A stretch of 64,000 nt of DNA from PALSA-243 sp963743705 (GTDB lineage Bacteria; Acidobacteriota; Terriglobia; Bryobacterales; Bryobacteraceae), in assembly GCA_963743705.1 (NCBI GenBank), contig CAVUQS010000002.1:124001-188000 (forward strand), read 5' to 3'. The translations under genes were made by a program, and so were the position numbers. Below, in pieces: positions 44,637 through 54,586 of the stretch. The notes under the pieces were generated by a model. The model saw only the letters and a program-made list of their open reading frames with translations, was not told the DNA's origin and did not search any database. Numbering within the stretch: the stretch's first letter is position 1; the number at the start of each line of letters is the position of its first letter.

Positions 44637-45593
44637 TCAGTCCATCACGACGTCTTGCGCGGCGCGAATTTCCGGCGGGGAAACGCCTAGCATTCTGCGC
44701 ACGTGCAGCGCCTCGTCGGTTGGCGTTTGACCGAAGTAGCGCTTAAATTCGCGACTGAACTGCGAAGGGCTCTCATAGCCAACGCGATCGGCCGCTACCG
44801 CCGCATTTAAGCCATCGTGCGCCATGAGCATTCGCGCCTTGTGCAACCGGATCGATTTCAGATATTGCAAAGGCGAAGTCGCCGTGACCGCTTTGAACGT
44901 GTGATGAAACGCGGAAATGCTCATTCCGCTTTCTTCGGCCATGCGCGCTACTTCCAACGGCTCGGCGTACCTCACGTGGATGCGTTGCAGCGTGGTGAAA
45001 ATCTGCGCCATCTGACTGCTGCGCGCCAACAACGCGAGCAACGCGTCGCCGCGCGCGCCGCACAGCACGCGATACGTAATTTCCCGGACAATGGATGGGC
45101 CGAGCACCTTCGCATCCGCGGGCGACCGCAAGCACTTCAACAATCGGATCGCGGCCTCCATCATTTCCGGATCGAGAGGCGTGGCGCAGATACTGCTGAG
45201 CGCGTCGGAACTGGGCTGCTTCTTTCGTATGTCGATCTTCAGCGCGAGCTCACTCAACGTGCTCATGTCGATGCGAATCGAAACGCCCAATAGCGGCTGG
45301 TCATTCACCGTTTCGGTTTCGCACTCAAATGGCAGAGGCACCGTGAGCACCAGATAATTCGTTGCGTCATAGACCACGCACTTTTCGCCGACAAAACCCT
45401 TCTTACGGCCGCTCGCCACGATCACGATGCTGGGGTCGTAGAGAACCGGCGTCCGCGGATAGCACCGGTCGGCGCGTGTCAGCTTGACGCCATCGAGAAT
45501 CGACGGACGCATGCCTTCGCCCGTGGTCAATTCCATCAACAACTCCACCATCTGGCGGCGCTGGCGTTCGATTGTCTGTTCCGCGGACGGCAT
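44637..45593 (-). CDS. AraC-family transcriptional regulator
   Basis: A 318-residue regulator. Residues 20-175 match the AraC N-terminal cupin-like domain (YDPSIVIVASGRKKGFVGEK, YLVLTVPLPFECET). Two helix-turn-helix motifs lie at about 210-305 (PLEVARMAEESGMSISAFHH, GYESPSQFSREFKRYFGQTP). Members with this N-terminus commonly activate a neighbouring aldo-keto reductase or dehydrogenase in response to reactive aldehydes. It diverges from such a gene with 147 bp between the starts. Confidence 0.88.
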   Translation of the reverse strand: MPSAEQTIERQRRQMVELLMELTTGEGMRPSILDGVKLTRADRCYPRTPVLYDPSIVIVASGRKKGFVGEKCVVYDATNYLVLTVPLPFECETETVNDQPLLGVSIRIDMSTLSELALKIDIRKKQPSSDALSSICATPLDPEMMEAAIRLLKCLRSPADAKVLGPSIVREITYRVLCGARGDALLALLARSSQMAQIFTTLQRIHVRYAEPLEVARMAEESGMSISAFHHTFKAVTATSPLQYLKSIRLHKARMLMAHDGLNAAVAADRVGYESPSQFSREFKRYFGQTPTDEALHVRRMLGVSPPEIRAAQDVVMD

Positions 45594-45740
45594 TCTGCCC
45601 TATCGGAACTGTAACAGCCAAATCAGCACATTGCCAGGAAATTTCCAACGGATTGCAGGATTAGGCAAGCATATTATAGGTTTCAATATTGAGAGATCGG
45701 CGGCTTTGGAGTTTCATAAAAGAGAGGGAAAGGACCAATT

Positions 45741-46733
45741 ATGGAAAAACGCAAGCTTGGATCGCAGGGAGCGGTCGTGTCCCAAATGGGGCTCGGCTGC
45801 ATGGGAATGAGCGAATTCTACGGCGAGCGGAACGACGTGGAATCCGCCGCCACGATCTTACGGGCGCTCGATCTGGGTATCGATTTTCTCGATACCGCGG
45901 ACGCTTACGGCATCGGCGACAACGAAGAACTGATTGGCAAGACTATCCGCGGCAAGCGCGACCAGTTTTTTATCGCCACCAAATTCGCCAATGTTCGCAA
46001 GAAGGAAGACCCGTCGTTCTGGGGGATCAGCGGTAAGCCCGAGTATGTGAAGGCTGCGTGCGACGCTTCGCTAAAACGGCTCGGGGTGGATCACATCGAT
46101 CTGTACTACCAGCACAGAGTCGACCCGCAGACGCCGATCGAAGAAACGGTGGATGCGATGGCCGGCTTGGTGAAAGCCGGAAAGGTGAAGTATCTGGGCC
46201 TTTCCGAAGCGTCGCCGGCCTCGATCCGCCGGGCGCACAAAGTGCATCCCATCACCGCGCTGCAAACCGAATACTCGCTTTGGGAGCGCCACGTGGAAGT
46301 GGAGATTCTGCCCACGGTGCGCGAATTGGGAATCGGCTTCGTGCCATACAGCCCGCTGGGGCGCGGCTTCCTGACCGGCGCCATTCGTAAGCCAACCGAT
46401 TTCGGCGCCAGCGATTTCCGCACGCAGCGATATCCCCGCCTTGCCGGGGACGCGTTCGACAAGAATCAGGCGCTGGTGGAACGCGTGCGCGAAATCGCGA
46501 AGGGGCGTGGCGTTAGACCCGGGCAACTGGCCTTGGCGTGGGTGCTCTCCAAAGGCGGCGACATCGTGCCGATCCCCGGCACCAAGCGCAGAACCTATCT
46601 CGAAGAAAACGCCGCGGCGGCGGATATCAAGCTGACTCCCGACGAAGTGGCGGAGTTGGAAGCGGCGGTTCCGGCGGCGGAAGTCGTGGGCGATCGCTAT
46701 GCGCCGGCGAGTATGCAGACCATCGATCGTTAA
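45741..46733 (+). CDS. Aldo/keto reductase
   Basis: A 330-residue NADPH-dependent reductase (signature FLDTADAYGIGDNEELIGK, FFIATKFANV, LYYQHRVDP, VPIPGTKRRTYLEEN). The length and LGRGFLTGAIRKP segment place it in the YajO/general-stress-protein-69-like group. It is divergent from an AraC regulator, a common arrangement for aldehyde detoxification. Confidence 0.9.
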   Translation: MEKRKLGSQGAVVSQMGLGCMGMSEFYGERNDVESAATILRALDLGIDFLDTADAYGIGDNEELIGKTIRGKRDQFFIATKFANVRKKEDPSFWGISGKPEYVKAACDASLKRLGVDHIDLYYQHRVDPQTPIEETVDAMAGLVKAGKVKYLGLSEASPASIRRAHKVHPITALQTEYSLWERHVEVEILPTVRELGIGFVPYSPLGRGFLTGAIRKPTDFGASDFRTQRYPRLAGDAFDKNQALVERVREIAKGRGVRPGQLALAWVLSKGGDIVPIPGTKRRTYLEENAAAADIKLTPDEVAELEAAVPAAEVVGDRYAPASMQTIDR

Positions 46734-46781
46734 TCGAGCTGCGACGAAAACCGCGCCGCGCTGAGCGGTTAAACTTTGAGA

Positions 46782-48335
46782 GTGACTGACCGCGCGCAAA
46801 CCTTGGTTCTAATCGTCGGAGCTGGCCCTACCGGTTTGGCATTGGCATGCGACCTGGCCCGGCGAGGCGTATCTTTCCGGATCATCGACAAGGCCCCGCA
46901 ATATTTCTCGGGCTCGCGCGGAAAGGGCCTCCAGCCGCGGACGCTGGAGGTCCTTGACGACTTCGGCGTGATCGAAGAGACGCTCTCCAGTGGCCGCTTT
47001 CACCTGCCCTTTCGTGGCTATGAGGGTGGAAAGGTGACCGGCGACCGCGATCTGCACGAAGGCCGCGAACCGACTCCGGATACGCCATACGCCAGCCCGC
47101 TGATCATTCCGCAATGGCGCGTCGAGGAGATTCTACGAAACCGGCTAGCCGAATACGGCGGCCGGGTCGAACTCTCCACTGAGCTGACCGGATTCGAACA
47201 GGACGATCAAATTGTGACCGCGACTTTGACGCGTCCCGGCGGCGCCGAACGGGTAACGGCCGCGTACATGATGGGAGCGGATGGCGGCCATAGCTTGATC
47301 CGGCACAGTCTCGGCGTGGGTTTCGAAGGCGAAACCTGGGCGACCGAAAGAATGCTCATCGGAGACGTACAGGCCGACAGCCTCGATCGCGACCACTGGC
47401 ATTCCTGGCCGCACAAGGAGCTTGGATGGGTGGCGCTCTGTCCCCTGCCCGGCACGAATTCTTTTCAGTTCCAGGCGCAGATCGGGCCTGACGAATCGGA
47501 CCAGCCTTCGCTCGAGCGTTTCCAGCAGATTATCGACGAACGTACCGGCGGCATGGGTATACGCCTTCACAACGCCACATGGCTCTCGCTCTACCGGGCC
47601 AACGTGCGCATGGTGGATCGCTACCGTGTGGGCCGCGTTTTCCTGGCGGGCGACGCCGCGCACGTCCATTCGCCCGCCGGCGGCCAGGGCATGAACACCG
47701 GCATTCAGGACGCCTACAATCTCGGCTGGAAATTGGGACAAGTATTCGCCGGCGCGCCTCCGGATCTGCTCGAAACTTACGAGGCGGAACGGCTACCGGT
47801 GGCGGCATGGATGCTCGGCGTCACCTCCAAGCTGCATCTCGCGATGCGCGCCGAAGCGAAAGATCACCGGCGCGGTCCGGAGACTCTGCAACTCGGCATC
47901 AACTATCGCGGCGGCCCGCTCGCGCGGGAAGCGCGCGCAACCCCCGGAGCCGTCCAGGCGGGCGACCGCGCACCCGATGCGCTCTGTCACGACGCAACTG
48001 GGGCGCCGGTGCGTCTGTTCGACGTTTTCCGCGGACCGCACTTTACCCTGCTTGCATTCGGAATGCCCGCGCCTGCTGCCCTCGAAGAACGTTATGGCGA
48101 CGCTGTTCGGACGCGGACGATCACCCGCGCGGGCGAACCGGCCCCAAGCGGTGGCATTGTCGATACTGACGGCCATGCCCATCGCGCTTACGATATTCAC
48201 GATGCTGCGCTGGTTCTGGTTCGGCCCGACGGCTACATCGGGCTGATGACAGATGCGGCCGGGAGCGGACTGACGGAGTATCTGGCGTCGGTTTGCGGTA
48301 CCGGCCCGGCACTTACGGCACGGATTGAATCGTAA
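46782..48335 (+). CDS. FAD-dependent aromatic-ring monooxygenase (PheA/TfdB type)
   Basis: A flavoprotein hydroxylase of 517 residues. It has the Rossmann motif VGAGPTGLALACDLARRG, the DG motif (GADGGHSLIRHSLGV), the GD motif (RVFLAGDAAHVHSPAGGQGM, NTGIQDAYNLGWKL) and a thioredoxin-like C-terminal domain. Family members hydroxylate phenols or polyketide rings with NAD(P)H and oxygen. The start is either the GTG at 46782 or a TTG six bases upstream; neither has a strong ribosome site. It follows the aldo-keto reductase by 48 bp. Its end overlaps the convergent sialidase-like gene by 23 bp. Confidence 0.85.
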   Translation: MTDRAQTLVLIVGAGPTGLALACDLARRGVSFRIIDKAPQYFSGSRGKGLQPRTLEVLDDFGVIEETLSSGRFHLPFRGYEGGKVTGDRDLHEGREPTPDTPYASPLIIPQWRVEEILRNRLAEYGGRVELSTELTGFEQDDQIVTATLTRPGGAERVTAAYMMGADGGHSLIRHSLGVGFEGETWATERMLIGDVQADSLDRDHWHSWPHKELGWVALCPLPGTNSFQFQAQIGPDESDQPSLERFQQIIDERTGGMGIRLHNATWLSLYRANVRMVDRYRVGRVFLAGDAAHVHSPAGGQGMNTGIQDAYNLGWKLGQVFAGAPPDLLETYEAERLPVAAWMLGVTSKLHLAMRAEAKDHRRGPETLQLGINYRGGPLAREARATPGAVQAGDRAPDALCHDATGAPVRLFDVFRGPHFTLLAFGMPAPAALEERYGDAVRTRTITRAGEPAPSGGIVDTDGHAHRAYDIHDAALVLVRPDGYIGLMTDAAGSGLTEYLASVCGTGPALTARIES

Positions 48336-49381
48336 TCCGGCCATCGTTTTCCCAGGCTGCCAGCGCGCCGCCGCCGGGCAGCGCCGCAACGCTCGGAAAG
48401 GAACCTTTCGCACCCACTGGGCGCGCCTTCGCGTCGCCGGGGCCTCGAACGACAATGCCCGCGGGCGTCGTCCAAATCGCATACACGCCATTTTTAGCGG
48501 GTGAAATCGAGACGTCCGTTCCCTGGCCGATCTCGATTTCTGGCTTGCCTGGGCGATCGAGGAACAGTGAGTGCTCACGGCGCCACGCGGTGACAATGCC
48601 GGCGTCCGTCACCGCCACGCCGCCGCCATCCATCGGGCATGCGTTCAGCTTCCACGTGCCTTCGCCGAGTTTTTCTGGCGCGGAGAATTTAGCGTTCTCG
48701 CCCGATCGCGCCAGGTACATGTCGCGCGACCCATTCAGCCAGTTGCGCCACATCACCACGATTTTTCCGTCGCGATCGAACGCGACCGAGGGATGGCAAC
48801 ACTCGCAGATCGTGCCATCGGGCGACGCATACACCAGCGCGTTCTTCGACCATGTCGCGCCCCCGTCGTCCGAGCGGGATCCATACAGCCTCGAGCCGTG
48901 ATCGCGGTTATCGAGCCAGACCGCAAACAAATGGCCCTTCCCGTCGGCGGCGAGACCATGGAGTCCTTCGGTTGGCGCGCCCCGGAACATCGTTGATCGA
49001 AATTCCTTTCGACCACGTCATTCCCCCGTCCGTCGAACGCCACGCGATCAAATCGCCATCCGACGGCAGGCCGTGCGCGTGAGCGCCCTCGCCGGCAATC
49101 TTCCCGGCGACGGCCGTAATCACGATCGCGGAGCCGGCAAACGCGATGCGCGGCCCGCGGTGGCGCGTCAAGGGAATAATTGCGCCGCTGCCTACTTTCA
49201 CGGGCGTGGAGAAAGTCTTGCCGGCGTCCGTCGACCGGCTGAAATAGATCGCGTGCCCCGCGCCGAATACCAGTGCGGCCGTCGATCCGTTCACTGCCAA
49301 CTGCGGCTCGTGGGCGGGAGCATCCGGTCCCATAGGGCCGATGCTTGCCGCCACCAAGAACGATGCGAGTATCCAATACAT
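48313..49381 (-). pseudogene. Sialidase-like beta-propeller protein, one frameshift
   Basis: The gene starts at the ATG at 49381 with a signal peptide (MYWILASFLVAASIG) and carries Asp-box-like repeats (STDAGKTFSTP, STDGGMTWSKG, SDDGGATWSKN), which mark sialidase/BNR-type propellers. Near 48992, in a GGGG run, the frame changes by one base; removing one G joins NDVPG to APTEGLHGLAADGKG in one frame. Both halves look intact. It is the last gene of the third TonB receptor operon, 9 bp after its stop. Either a recent mutation or a homopolymer error. Confidence 0.65.
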
Positions 49382-49390
49382 TGCCGCCTC

Positions 49391-52219
49391 CTAGAATGCT
49401 AGCCGTATCGCGAGCTGAAAACCGCGGGGATCTCCCACTGCCGTGATCTGTTGGAACGTGGGCGAGGGACTGGTGGGATAGGTCCCTGTTCCGAATGTGC
49501 CGTTGAGACTCACTCCATTCACATGATTGGTGAGGTTGAACCCTTCGGCGAGCGCCTCCATTTTCAACCGTTCCGTTAACTGGAAGGAACGGCTGAGCCG
49601 TGCGCCGAGACTGAGAAAGTCGAAGCCCTGGCCGGCGTTGCGGTTGATGAAGATGCCATTGATGGCCGGGCGCGCAGTGGTTCCCTGAATAGTCTGCGCT
49701 CCGGTGGTGATGTTAAACGGAAGGGGAGAATAGTATTGAAACAACGCATTCAGAGAAAAGCCGTGACTCAATCGCCTCCACGAGTTGGTAGCTTTGCTCA
49801 TCGGCGAATGGATCGATCCGTCGAACACAAACCGGTGTCTTTGATCGTCGTCCGACCTGCCGTAATCCTGCCAGATATTGAAGTTGTTAATGGGCGCGCT
49901 GAAGAAAAACTCGCCCACGTTGTCGAGCGCCTTGGAATAGGTATAAGAGATGCGGTAATTGCCCCACTTGGCCGGACGCTGCACGAAGGAGACATGCAAC
50001 GCGTCGTAATGAGAATCGGCAAGCGACGAATACTGACTGTCATTTCCGATGAGCGGATTGGGACGGCATCCGTTGTTGGTTCCGGCCGCGGTACACGACG
50101 GTACGTTCTGATTGACGGAGACGATCAGATGCAATCCGCGCACGTGCTGGTATCCGGCGCTGATGGCGCTGGTCCCGCCAAGCTGCCGCTCGATTTCAAA
50201 ACTGCCTTGCTCGGAATAAGCGTTCTGCATATTCGTTTGCATGGTCGAGTAATTGAATAGAACTCCCGCGGGAATCGTTAGACTGTTCAGAATATTCGGA
50301 AATACCGGCGCGCCCGTCTGCGCGGGCGAAAGGCTGATGCTGACCTGGCTCAGCTGCGCCGGATTGATGGTGTTATTCGCTGAGAGCAGAGCGTTCGCCA
50401 GCGCACGCAATGGCACACGATCGTAAAACAGGCCATAGCCCCCGCGGATGACGGTCTTGCGCGAGGCAAAGGGCGTCCAGGCGAACCCCACGCGGGGCGA
50501 GACGTTGTTCGTGTCCGTGGCAATGCTTCGAAGGAATTGCAGATCATAACGCACGCCAAGATTCAACATCAGCCGGTCATTCACCTTCCATTCATCCTGC
50601 GCATAGAAGCCCGTGTTGGGATTTGTTTGATAAATCGTATTGGTGTTGAATGTTTGCGTGAAGCCGGAATTGTTGTAGGTTCCGGCGAGGAAGTTGGCGA
50701 GAGAAGAAAACGAATAACTGCCGCGATAGGAACGCGGGTAGGTGATGGTGTCGTCGTTATAGATAAATTCGGTTCCCACGCGCAGAGCGTGCGCGCCGGC
50801 CTGATAGGAGAAGTTATCCACGACTTGGCCTAGTTTATTCCGGCGGGCAGTCGGCGAGCCCGAGAGCGTGCCGAACGAAGCCACCCCCGAAATGCTCACC
50901 GCGGGCCCAATCGGGTCGGATGGAGGAGCCTGAAGGTTGCTGTTCCAGAACTGGCCGCGCGTTTCGTTCACGGCTCGCGGCGACAACGTGAAAATATTGC
51001 TGACGGCCACGATCTGATCCGTATCGTCCAGATTGGCCGACGCGCTCGGCGCACTTAATCCTCCGGCGCCTCGCGAATTGATACTGGTGACGTGATACAG
51101 ACTGTAGCGCGCGCTGAATTGATCCTTTTCGCTGAAGCGGTGATCTAGCTTGCCGAAGAAATTCGTGCTGTGGACTGGGTTCGGATAGATGCCCGTCGAG
51201 ATCTGCGGCCCCGGATACCCAAGAGCGAGAAGGTGGGCGTCGATCGCGGCGACGTTGGCAGGCACGATGGTCACCAGACCGGACTGGTTCAGCTCTCGCT
51301 GTTCAAAATTGGCGAAGTAGAAAGTCTTGTCGTGGATAATCGGACCGCCGAGGCTCGTTCCATACTGAGCCTGCGTCATGGGCAGCACCGTATTGGAAAG
51401 AGCGTTCGCCGCGTTCAGGCTGCTATTGCGGAAATATCCATACAGGTCTCCATGCAGCGTATTGCCGCCGCTTTTCGTGACCACGTTCACGTAGCCGCCC
51501 AACGCGCGTCCGAACTCCGCCTGGCCGCCGGAGGTCACAACCTGCAGTTCCTCGACTACGTCCAAGCCATAAAAGGCGCCGGTGAGTCCAGCCGCGTCGT
51601 CGTTGTCCGAGAGTCCGTCGACGATAAAGCTGTTCGAAAAATTGCGCTGGCTGTCGACCGAGATTCCCTGTCCCGGCGCCGCGGCCGTCTCCGCGAAAAG
51701 CTGGTTGGCGGCGGTATTCGTAGGCGAAACTCCGGGAACCAGCACAGCCGCATCCAGAAAGCTGCGGCCATTCAGAGGAAGCTGCTGAATTTCGGTGGTC
51801 GATACCGTGCCGGCAACCTGCGACCGTGCGGCCTCCAATACCGTCGCATCGCCGGTAACGGTGATGCTCGTTTGCGCCGATGCGACGCCGAGCGCAATCG
51901 GCAGCTCAAATGCGGAGCCGATCGTCAGAGTGAGGTTCCGTATCTGGTCGGCGAATCCCTCGCGGTGAACCTTCACTTCGTATCGCCCGACCTTGAGATA
52001 GGGGAAGCGGAAGCGCCCTTCTCGATCGGTATTCATTTTGGCCGTTACATTGGTTTCGACTTCACGCGCCGAGACCTGCGCGTTTTCGATCGCCGCGCTG
52101 CTCGCATCGACGACGCGCCCGCTGATGCTTGCGTTGTTGATCGATTCCTGGCCGGCAACCGCCATTGTCCAGAAAAATGTTAAAGAAATCGCCTTGCAAA
52201 CAGGCGAGGGGCCCAACAT
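49391..52219 (-). CDS. TonB-dependent receptor, Oar-like (third copy)
   Basis: A 942-residue outer-membrane receptor, shorter than the other two here and clearly a different subgroup. It has a signal segment, a carboxypeptidase-regulatory domain (ASISGRVVDASSAAIENAQV, KVGRYEVKVHREGFADQIRN), a plug and a barrel ending in phenylalanine (QLAIRLAF). The ATG at 52219 follows AGGAGGAG and is preferred over the longer frame to 52252. No shared palindrome precedes it, so it is outside the putative regulon. Confidence 0.88.
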   Translation of the reverse strand: MLGPSPVCKAISLTFFWTMAVAGQESINNASISGRVVDASSAAIENAQVSAREVETNVTAKMNTDREGRFRFPYLKVGRYEVKVHREGFADQIRNLTLTIGSAFELPIALGVASAQTSITVTGDATVLEAARSQVAGTVSTTEIQQLPLNGRSFLDAAVLVPGVSPTNTAANQLFAETAAAPGQGISVDSQRNFSNSFIVDGLSDNDDAAGLTGAFYGLDVVEELQVVTSGGQAEFGRALGGYVNVVTKSGGNTLHGDLYGYFRNSSLNAANALSNTVLPMTQAQYGTSLGGPIIHDKTFYFANFEQRELNQSGLVTIVPANVAAIDAHLLALGYPGPQISTGIYPNPVHSTNFFGKLDHRFSEKDQFSARYSLYHVTSINSRGAGGLSAPSASANLDDTDQIVAVSNIFTLSPRAVNETRGQFWNSNLQAPPSDPIGPAVSISGVASFGTLSGSPTARRNKLGQVVDNFSYQAGAHALRVGTEFIYNDDTITYPRSYRGSYSFSSLANFLAGTYNNSGFTQTFNTNTIYQTNPNTGFYAQDEWKVNDRLMLNLGVRYDLQFLRSIATDTNNVSPRVGFAWTPFASRKTVIRGGYGLFYDRVPLRALANALLSANNTINPAQLSQVSISLSPAQTGAPVFPNILNSLTIPAGVLFNYSTMQTNMQNAYSEQGSFEIERQLGGTSAISAGYQHVRGLHLIVSVNQNVPSCTAAGTNNGCRPNPLIGNDSQYSSLADSHYDALHVSFVQRPAKWGNYRISYTYSKALDNVGEFFFSAPINNFNIWQDYGRSDDDQRHRFVFDGSIHSPMSKATNSWRRLSHGFSLNALFQYYSPLPFNITTGAQTIQGTTARPAINGIFINRNAGQGFDFLSLGARLSRSFQLTERLKMEALAEGFNLTNHVNGVSLNGTFGTGTYPTSPSPTFQQITAVGDPRGFQLAIRLAF

Positions 52220-52268
52220 GACTCTCCTCCTGATTGATGAACAGATCACCAACTACAAACCGGTGAGG

Positions 52269-52631
52269 CTATTCCAATGAGGAAGGAGGACCGCGCTTAG
52301 GCGCGGTCTCGGCAGAGAGAATATGGCGGACGAAATCGGTTGGGTGAGGCAGCGCCTGGGCCGTGAGCGAAAGCGCCAGCGGCGCGGCGGCCGGCACAAA
52401 GACCAATCCAGACCGGCGGGCGGCGGTGTACTGCGCTTGATCGAAGACAGAACATCGGGACTGGAACGCCGGTCCATCGGACCGGGCCGCCGCGTCCCCA
52501 TCCATCGCGCAATGGTGCTTTCCGTCGCGCCGGCAGCACGCTGGCATATCCGGCGAATTCGCCAGAAGCAGAGGCGCGATCAGCGGAAAGCTGAACAGCG
52601 CGACCAGCAGAGATGCAAAGGCTCGGCGCAT
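52269..52631 (-). CDS. Small secreted protein with a Cys/His-rich motif
   Basis: A 120-residue protein starting at the ATG at 52631. Residues 1-25 are a signal peptide (MRRAFASLLVALFSFPLIAP). Right after it comes a compact motif, PACCRRDGKHHCAM, that could bind a metal such as copper. The remainder is low in conserved features. It lies 49 bp upstream of the third TonB receptor and is probably cotranscribed with it, which would fit a metal-uptake or metal-handling role. Function inferred only. Confidence 0.6.
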   Translation of the reverse strand: MRRAFASLLVALFSFPLIAPLLLANSPDMPACCRRDGKHHCAMDGDAAARSDGPAFQSRCSVFDQAQYTAARRSGLVFVPAAAPLALSLTAQALPHPTDFVRHILSAETAPKRGPPSSLE

Positions 52632-52672
52632 TTTGCCAGGAATGAATTCTCTATTATCCACTGCTTGCCAGG

Positions 52673-52701
52673 TTGACGCAAGCGTCGCGCCGGGCTACGT
52701 T
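52673..52701 (+). promoter_or_regulatory. Promoter of the methyltransferase gene
   Basis: TTGACG (52673-52678), 17-bp spacer, TACGTT (52696-52701). The ATG at 52711 is 9 bp after the -10 box, so a leaderless mRNA is likely. Confidence 0.5.
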
Positions 52702-52710
52702 GTAGAGCAA

Positions 52711-53325
52711 ATGGGCACGCTTCAGGAGCAATTCGGCCAGATCGACATCTATCTCTTCGACCAGCTTCTGAAGGGCCGCATCGCGCCCGGAATGCGAATC
52801 CTGGACGCCGGATGCGGTTACGGCCGCAACCTCGTCTACCTACTACGGGAACGGTACGACGTTTACGCCGTGGACACGGACGCGGAGGCTGTGGACAGCG
52901 TCCGCTCTCTCGCTCGAATGTTCGCTCCCGCGCTTCCAGAATCTAACTTTCGAGTCGAGAGCGTCGAACACCTGTCCTTTGGCGAGGCTTTCGCGGATGT
53001 CGTCATCAGCAACACGGTTCTCCATTTCGCTCGCGACGACGCGCATTTCGATTCCATGCTCCGCGGCTCGTGGCGTGTTCTGAAACCCGGCGGGCTCTTC
53101 TTCTGCCGCCTCGGATCCACCATCGGCATGGAGACCCAGGTGAGACGCATCCAGGGCCGCCGCTACAAGTCACCCGATGGCTCGGAGCGGTATCTGGTGG
53201 ACGAAGCGCTCCTCGCGTCGTTGGCTGAACGGTTAGGCGCCGAACTCGCCGACCCGTTGAAGACCACCGTCGTCCAAAACCAACGCGCGATGACCACATG
53301 GGTCTTGCGGAAGAGGCCGCTTTAA
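52711..53325 (+). CDS. SAM-dependent methyltransferase, class I
   Basis: A 204-residue methyltransferase starting at the ATG at 52711. Motif I is ILDAGCGYGRNLVYLL, the acidic residue closing strand 2 is in YAVDTDAEAVD, and VISNTVLHFA and VLKPGGLFFCRLGS mark motifs IV and VI. It resembles Tehb/ubiE-like small-molecule methyltransferases, sometimes used in tellurite resistance. The substrate is unknown. Divergent from the small Cys/His protein. Confidence 0.85.
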   Translation: MGTLQEQFGQIDIYLFDQLLKGRIAPGMRILDAGCGYGRNLVYLLRERYDVYAVDTDAEAVDSVRSLARMFAPALPESNFRVESVEHLSFGEAFADVVISNTVLHFARDDAHFDSMLRGSWRVLKPGGLFFCRLGSTIGMETQVRRIQGRRYKSPDGSERYLVDEALLASLAERLGAELADPLKTTVVQNQRAMTTWVLRKRPL

Positions 53326-54401
53326 GAGAAGCTTTCCCTATTAGTGAGCGCCGGGGCCGGCTGTGTTCCCATAGAGTCGTGACTGATCGCGGAAGACAAG
53401 CCTTGGCAACGAAATTAAAGATCTTCGACCCTCGCGATGCCTCAACAGGCACGGGTGGAGCGGAACTGCTGGACGCGAGCGTTGTGCAGCGAGGCGCGCA
53501 ATGGTGGATGTACCTTGGGGGACAAGCCCACGGGTATGGACCTACCGACATCTATAGCGCATCACTCCCATCGGGAGCGCCGCTCTCTGCTACCGCCTGG
53601 GAACTCACGCGCGGCGCAGGGGGAGAGGTGGCGCCGGTGGCGGCGCGGACCGTGAGCCAGCCCTGGGATGGCAATGGCGGACGCCACTGTCCGTCCTATG
53701 TCAAAGGATGGGACCCCAGCGAATCCGCGTGGGTGGAACGCATCTACTACGCCGGCGCGGCCGAGAACCTGTGGGGTCCGTACACGATCGGCTTTCTCGA
53801 ATGGAACGGCGAGAAATGGTCAGATCGGCCCGAACCAGCCTTCGTTGCGAATGAAGATTGGGAACACGGAAGCGTATACGAACCGAATCTCATCTATCAC
53901 GACGGCAAATGGAAGATGTGGTACGTCGCTGGATCAAACTGGGAGGATTATCTGGTGCACGGGTACGCAGAAAGCGCGGATGGCGTCACCGGCTGGAGCA
54001 AGCATACAGTCTTTGCAGCGCCCGAAATGAAGATGTTCGACTTCTGCGTTCGTCAACGAGGAGAATCATTCGACGCCATCTTCGCACGCGTCTGGGTTGG
54101 AAAAGGTACGCCATCGCCCGACACTGGCTTGTGGTGGTGCAGAGCCAGCAAGCCATCCAGTACGCTTTCCGAATGGAGCCAGCCGATTCAGATCATGGCG
54201 GCTGAACCTTGCGAGTGGCATTCCGGCCCATGGAAGCCCTCGTTTCAATTCCACGGGCAAGATAATGAGCGCGCACTGGTGTTCTTTGACGGGCTATATC
54301 CAACAGGCGATCCGGGGCCATTTCCCTTTGCGTTTACGCTCGGCTGCCTCGAACTCGCTCTACCGGTTGGTTCTTCTTCCGATGAGCATCGCCGCATGTA
54401 G
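53298..54401 (+). CDS. Beta-propeller protein of glycoside-hydrolase-like fold (GH43/GH130-like)
   Basis: Up to 367 residues, with repeated propeller strands (QRGAQWWMYLGGQA, ERIYYAGAAENLWGPYTIG, EPNLIYHDGKWKMWYVAGSN, WKPSFQFHG). The arrangement is that of five-bladed propellers such as GH43, GH32 or GH130, which cut or rearrange sugars. I cannot assign catalytic residues. The start is uncertain: the ATG at 53298 overlaps the methyltransferase gene by 28 bp without a ribosome site, and the GTG at 53379 and TTG at 53403 (ATKLKIFDPRDAS) fit the domain start better. No signal peptide is seen. Confidence 0.6.
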   Translation: MGLAEEAALREAFPISERRGRLCSHRVVTDRGRQALATKLKIFDPRDASTGTGGAELLDASVVQRGAQWWMYLGGQAHGYGPTDIYSASLPSGAPLSATAWELTRGAGGEVAPVAARTVSQPWDGNGGRHCPSYVKGWDPSESAWVERIYYAGAAENLWGPYTIGFLEWNGEKWSDRPEPAFVANEDWEHGSVYEPNLIYHDGKWKMWYVAGSNWEDYLVHGYAESADGVTGWSKHTVFAAPEMKMFDFCVRQRGESFDAIFARVWVGKGTPSPDTGLWWCRASKPSSTLSEWSQPIQIMAAEPCEWHSGPWKPSFQFHGQDNERALVFFDGLYPTGDPGPFPFAFTLGCLELALPVGSSSDEHRRM

Positions 54402-54586
54402 GGATCTCCCGCAAAACATAGAATGGAAAACGTGTTTTTTGTGACTCGCTAGCAAGTCCCACCCAAAAAAAGTAAAGTATCGCGGTCGTATTCAGCATCA
54501 CCCATCAAGGGGTTATTCCACTAGCTGCCGGATGTGTGAAGAAGCGCTTTGCGTCACCTGAGGGGACAAGCGCCTAAAGCGACATC

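Noticed and set aside
45594..45740. Regulon operator between the AraC and aldo-keto reductase genes
   Set aside because: Only scattered TTGC/GCAA words, without the palindrome or the spacing seen at the eight sites.
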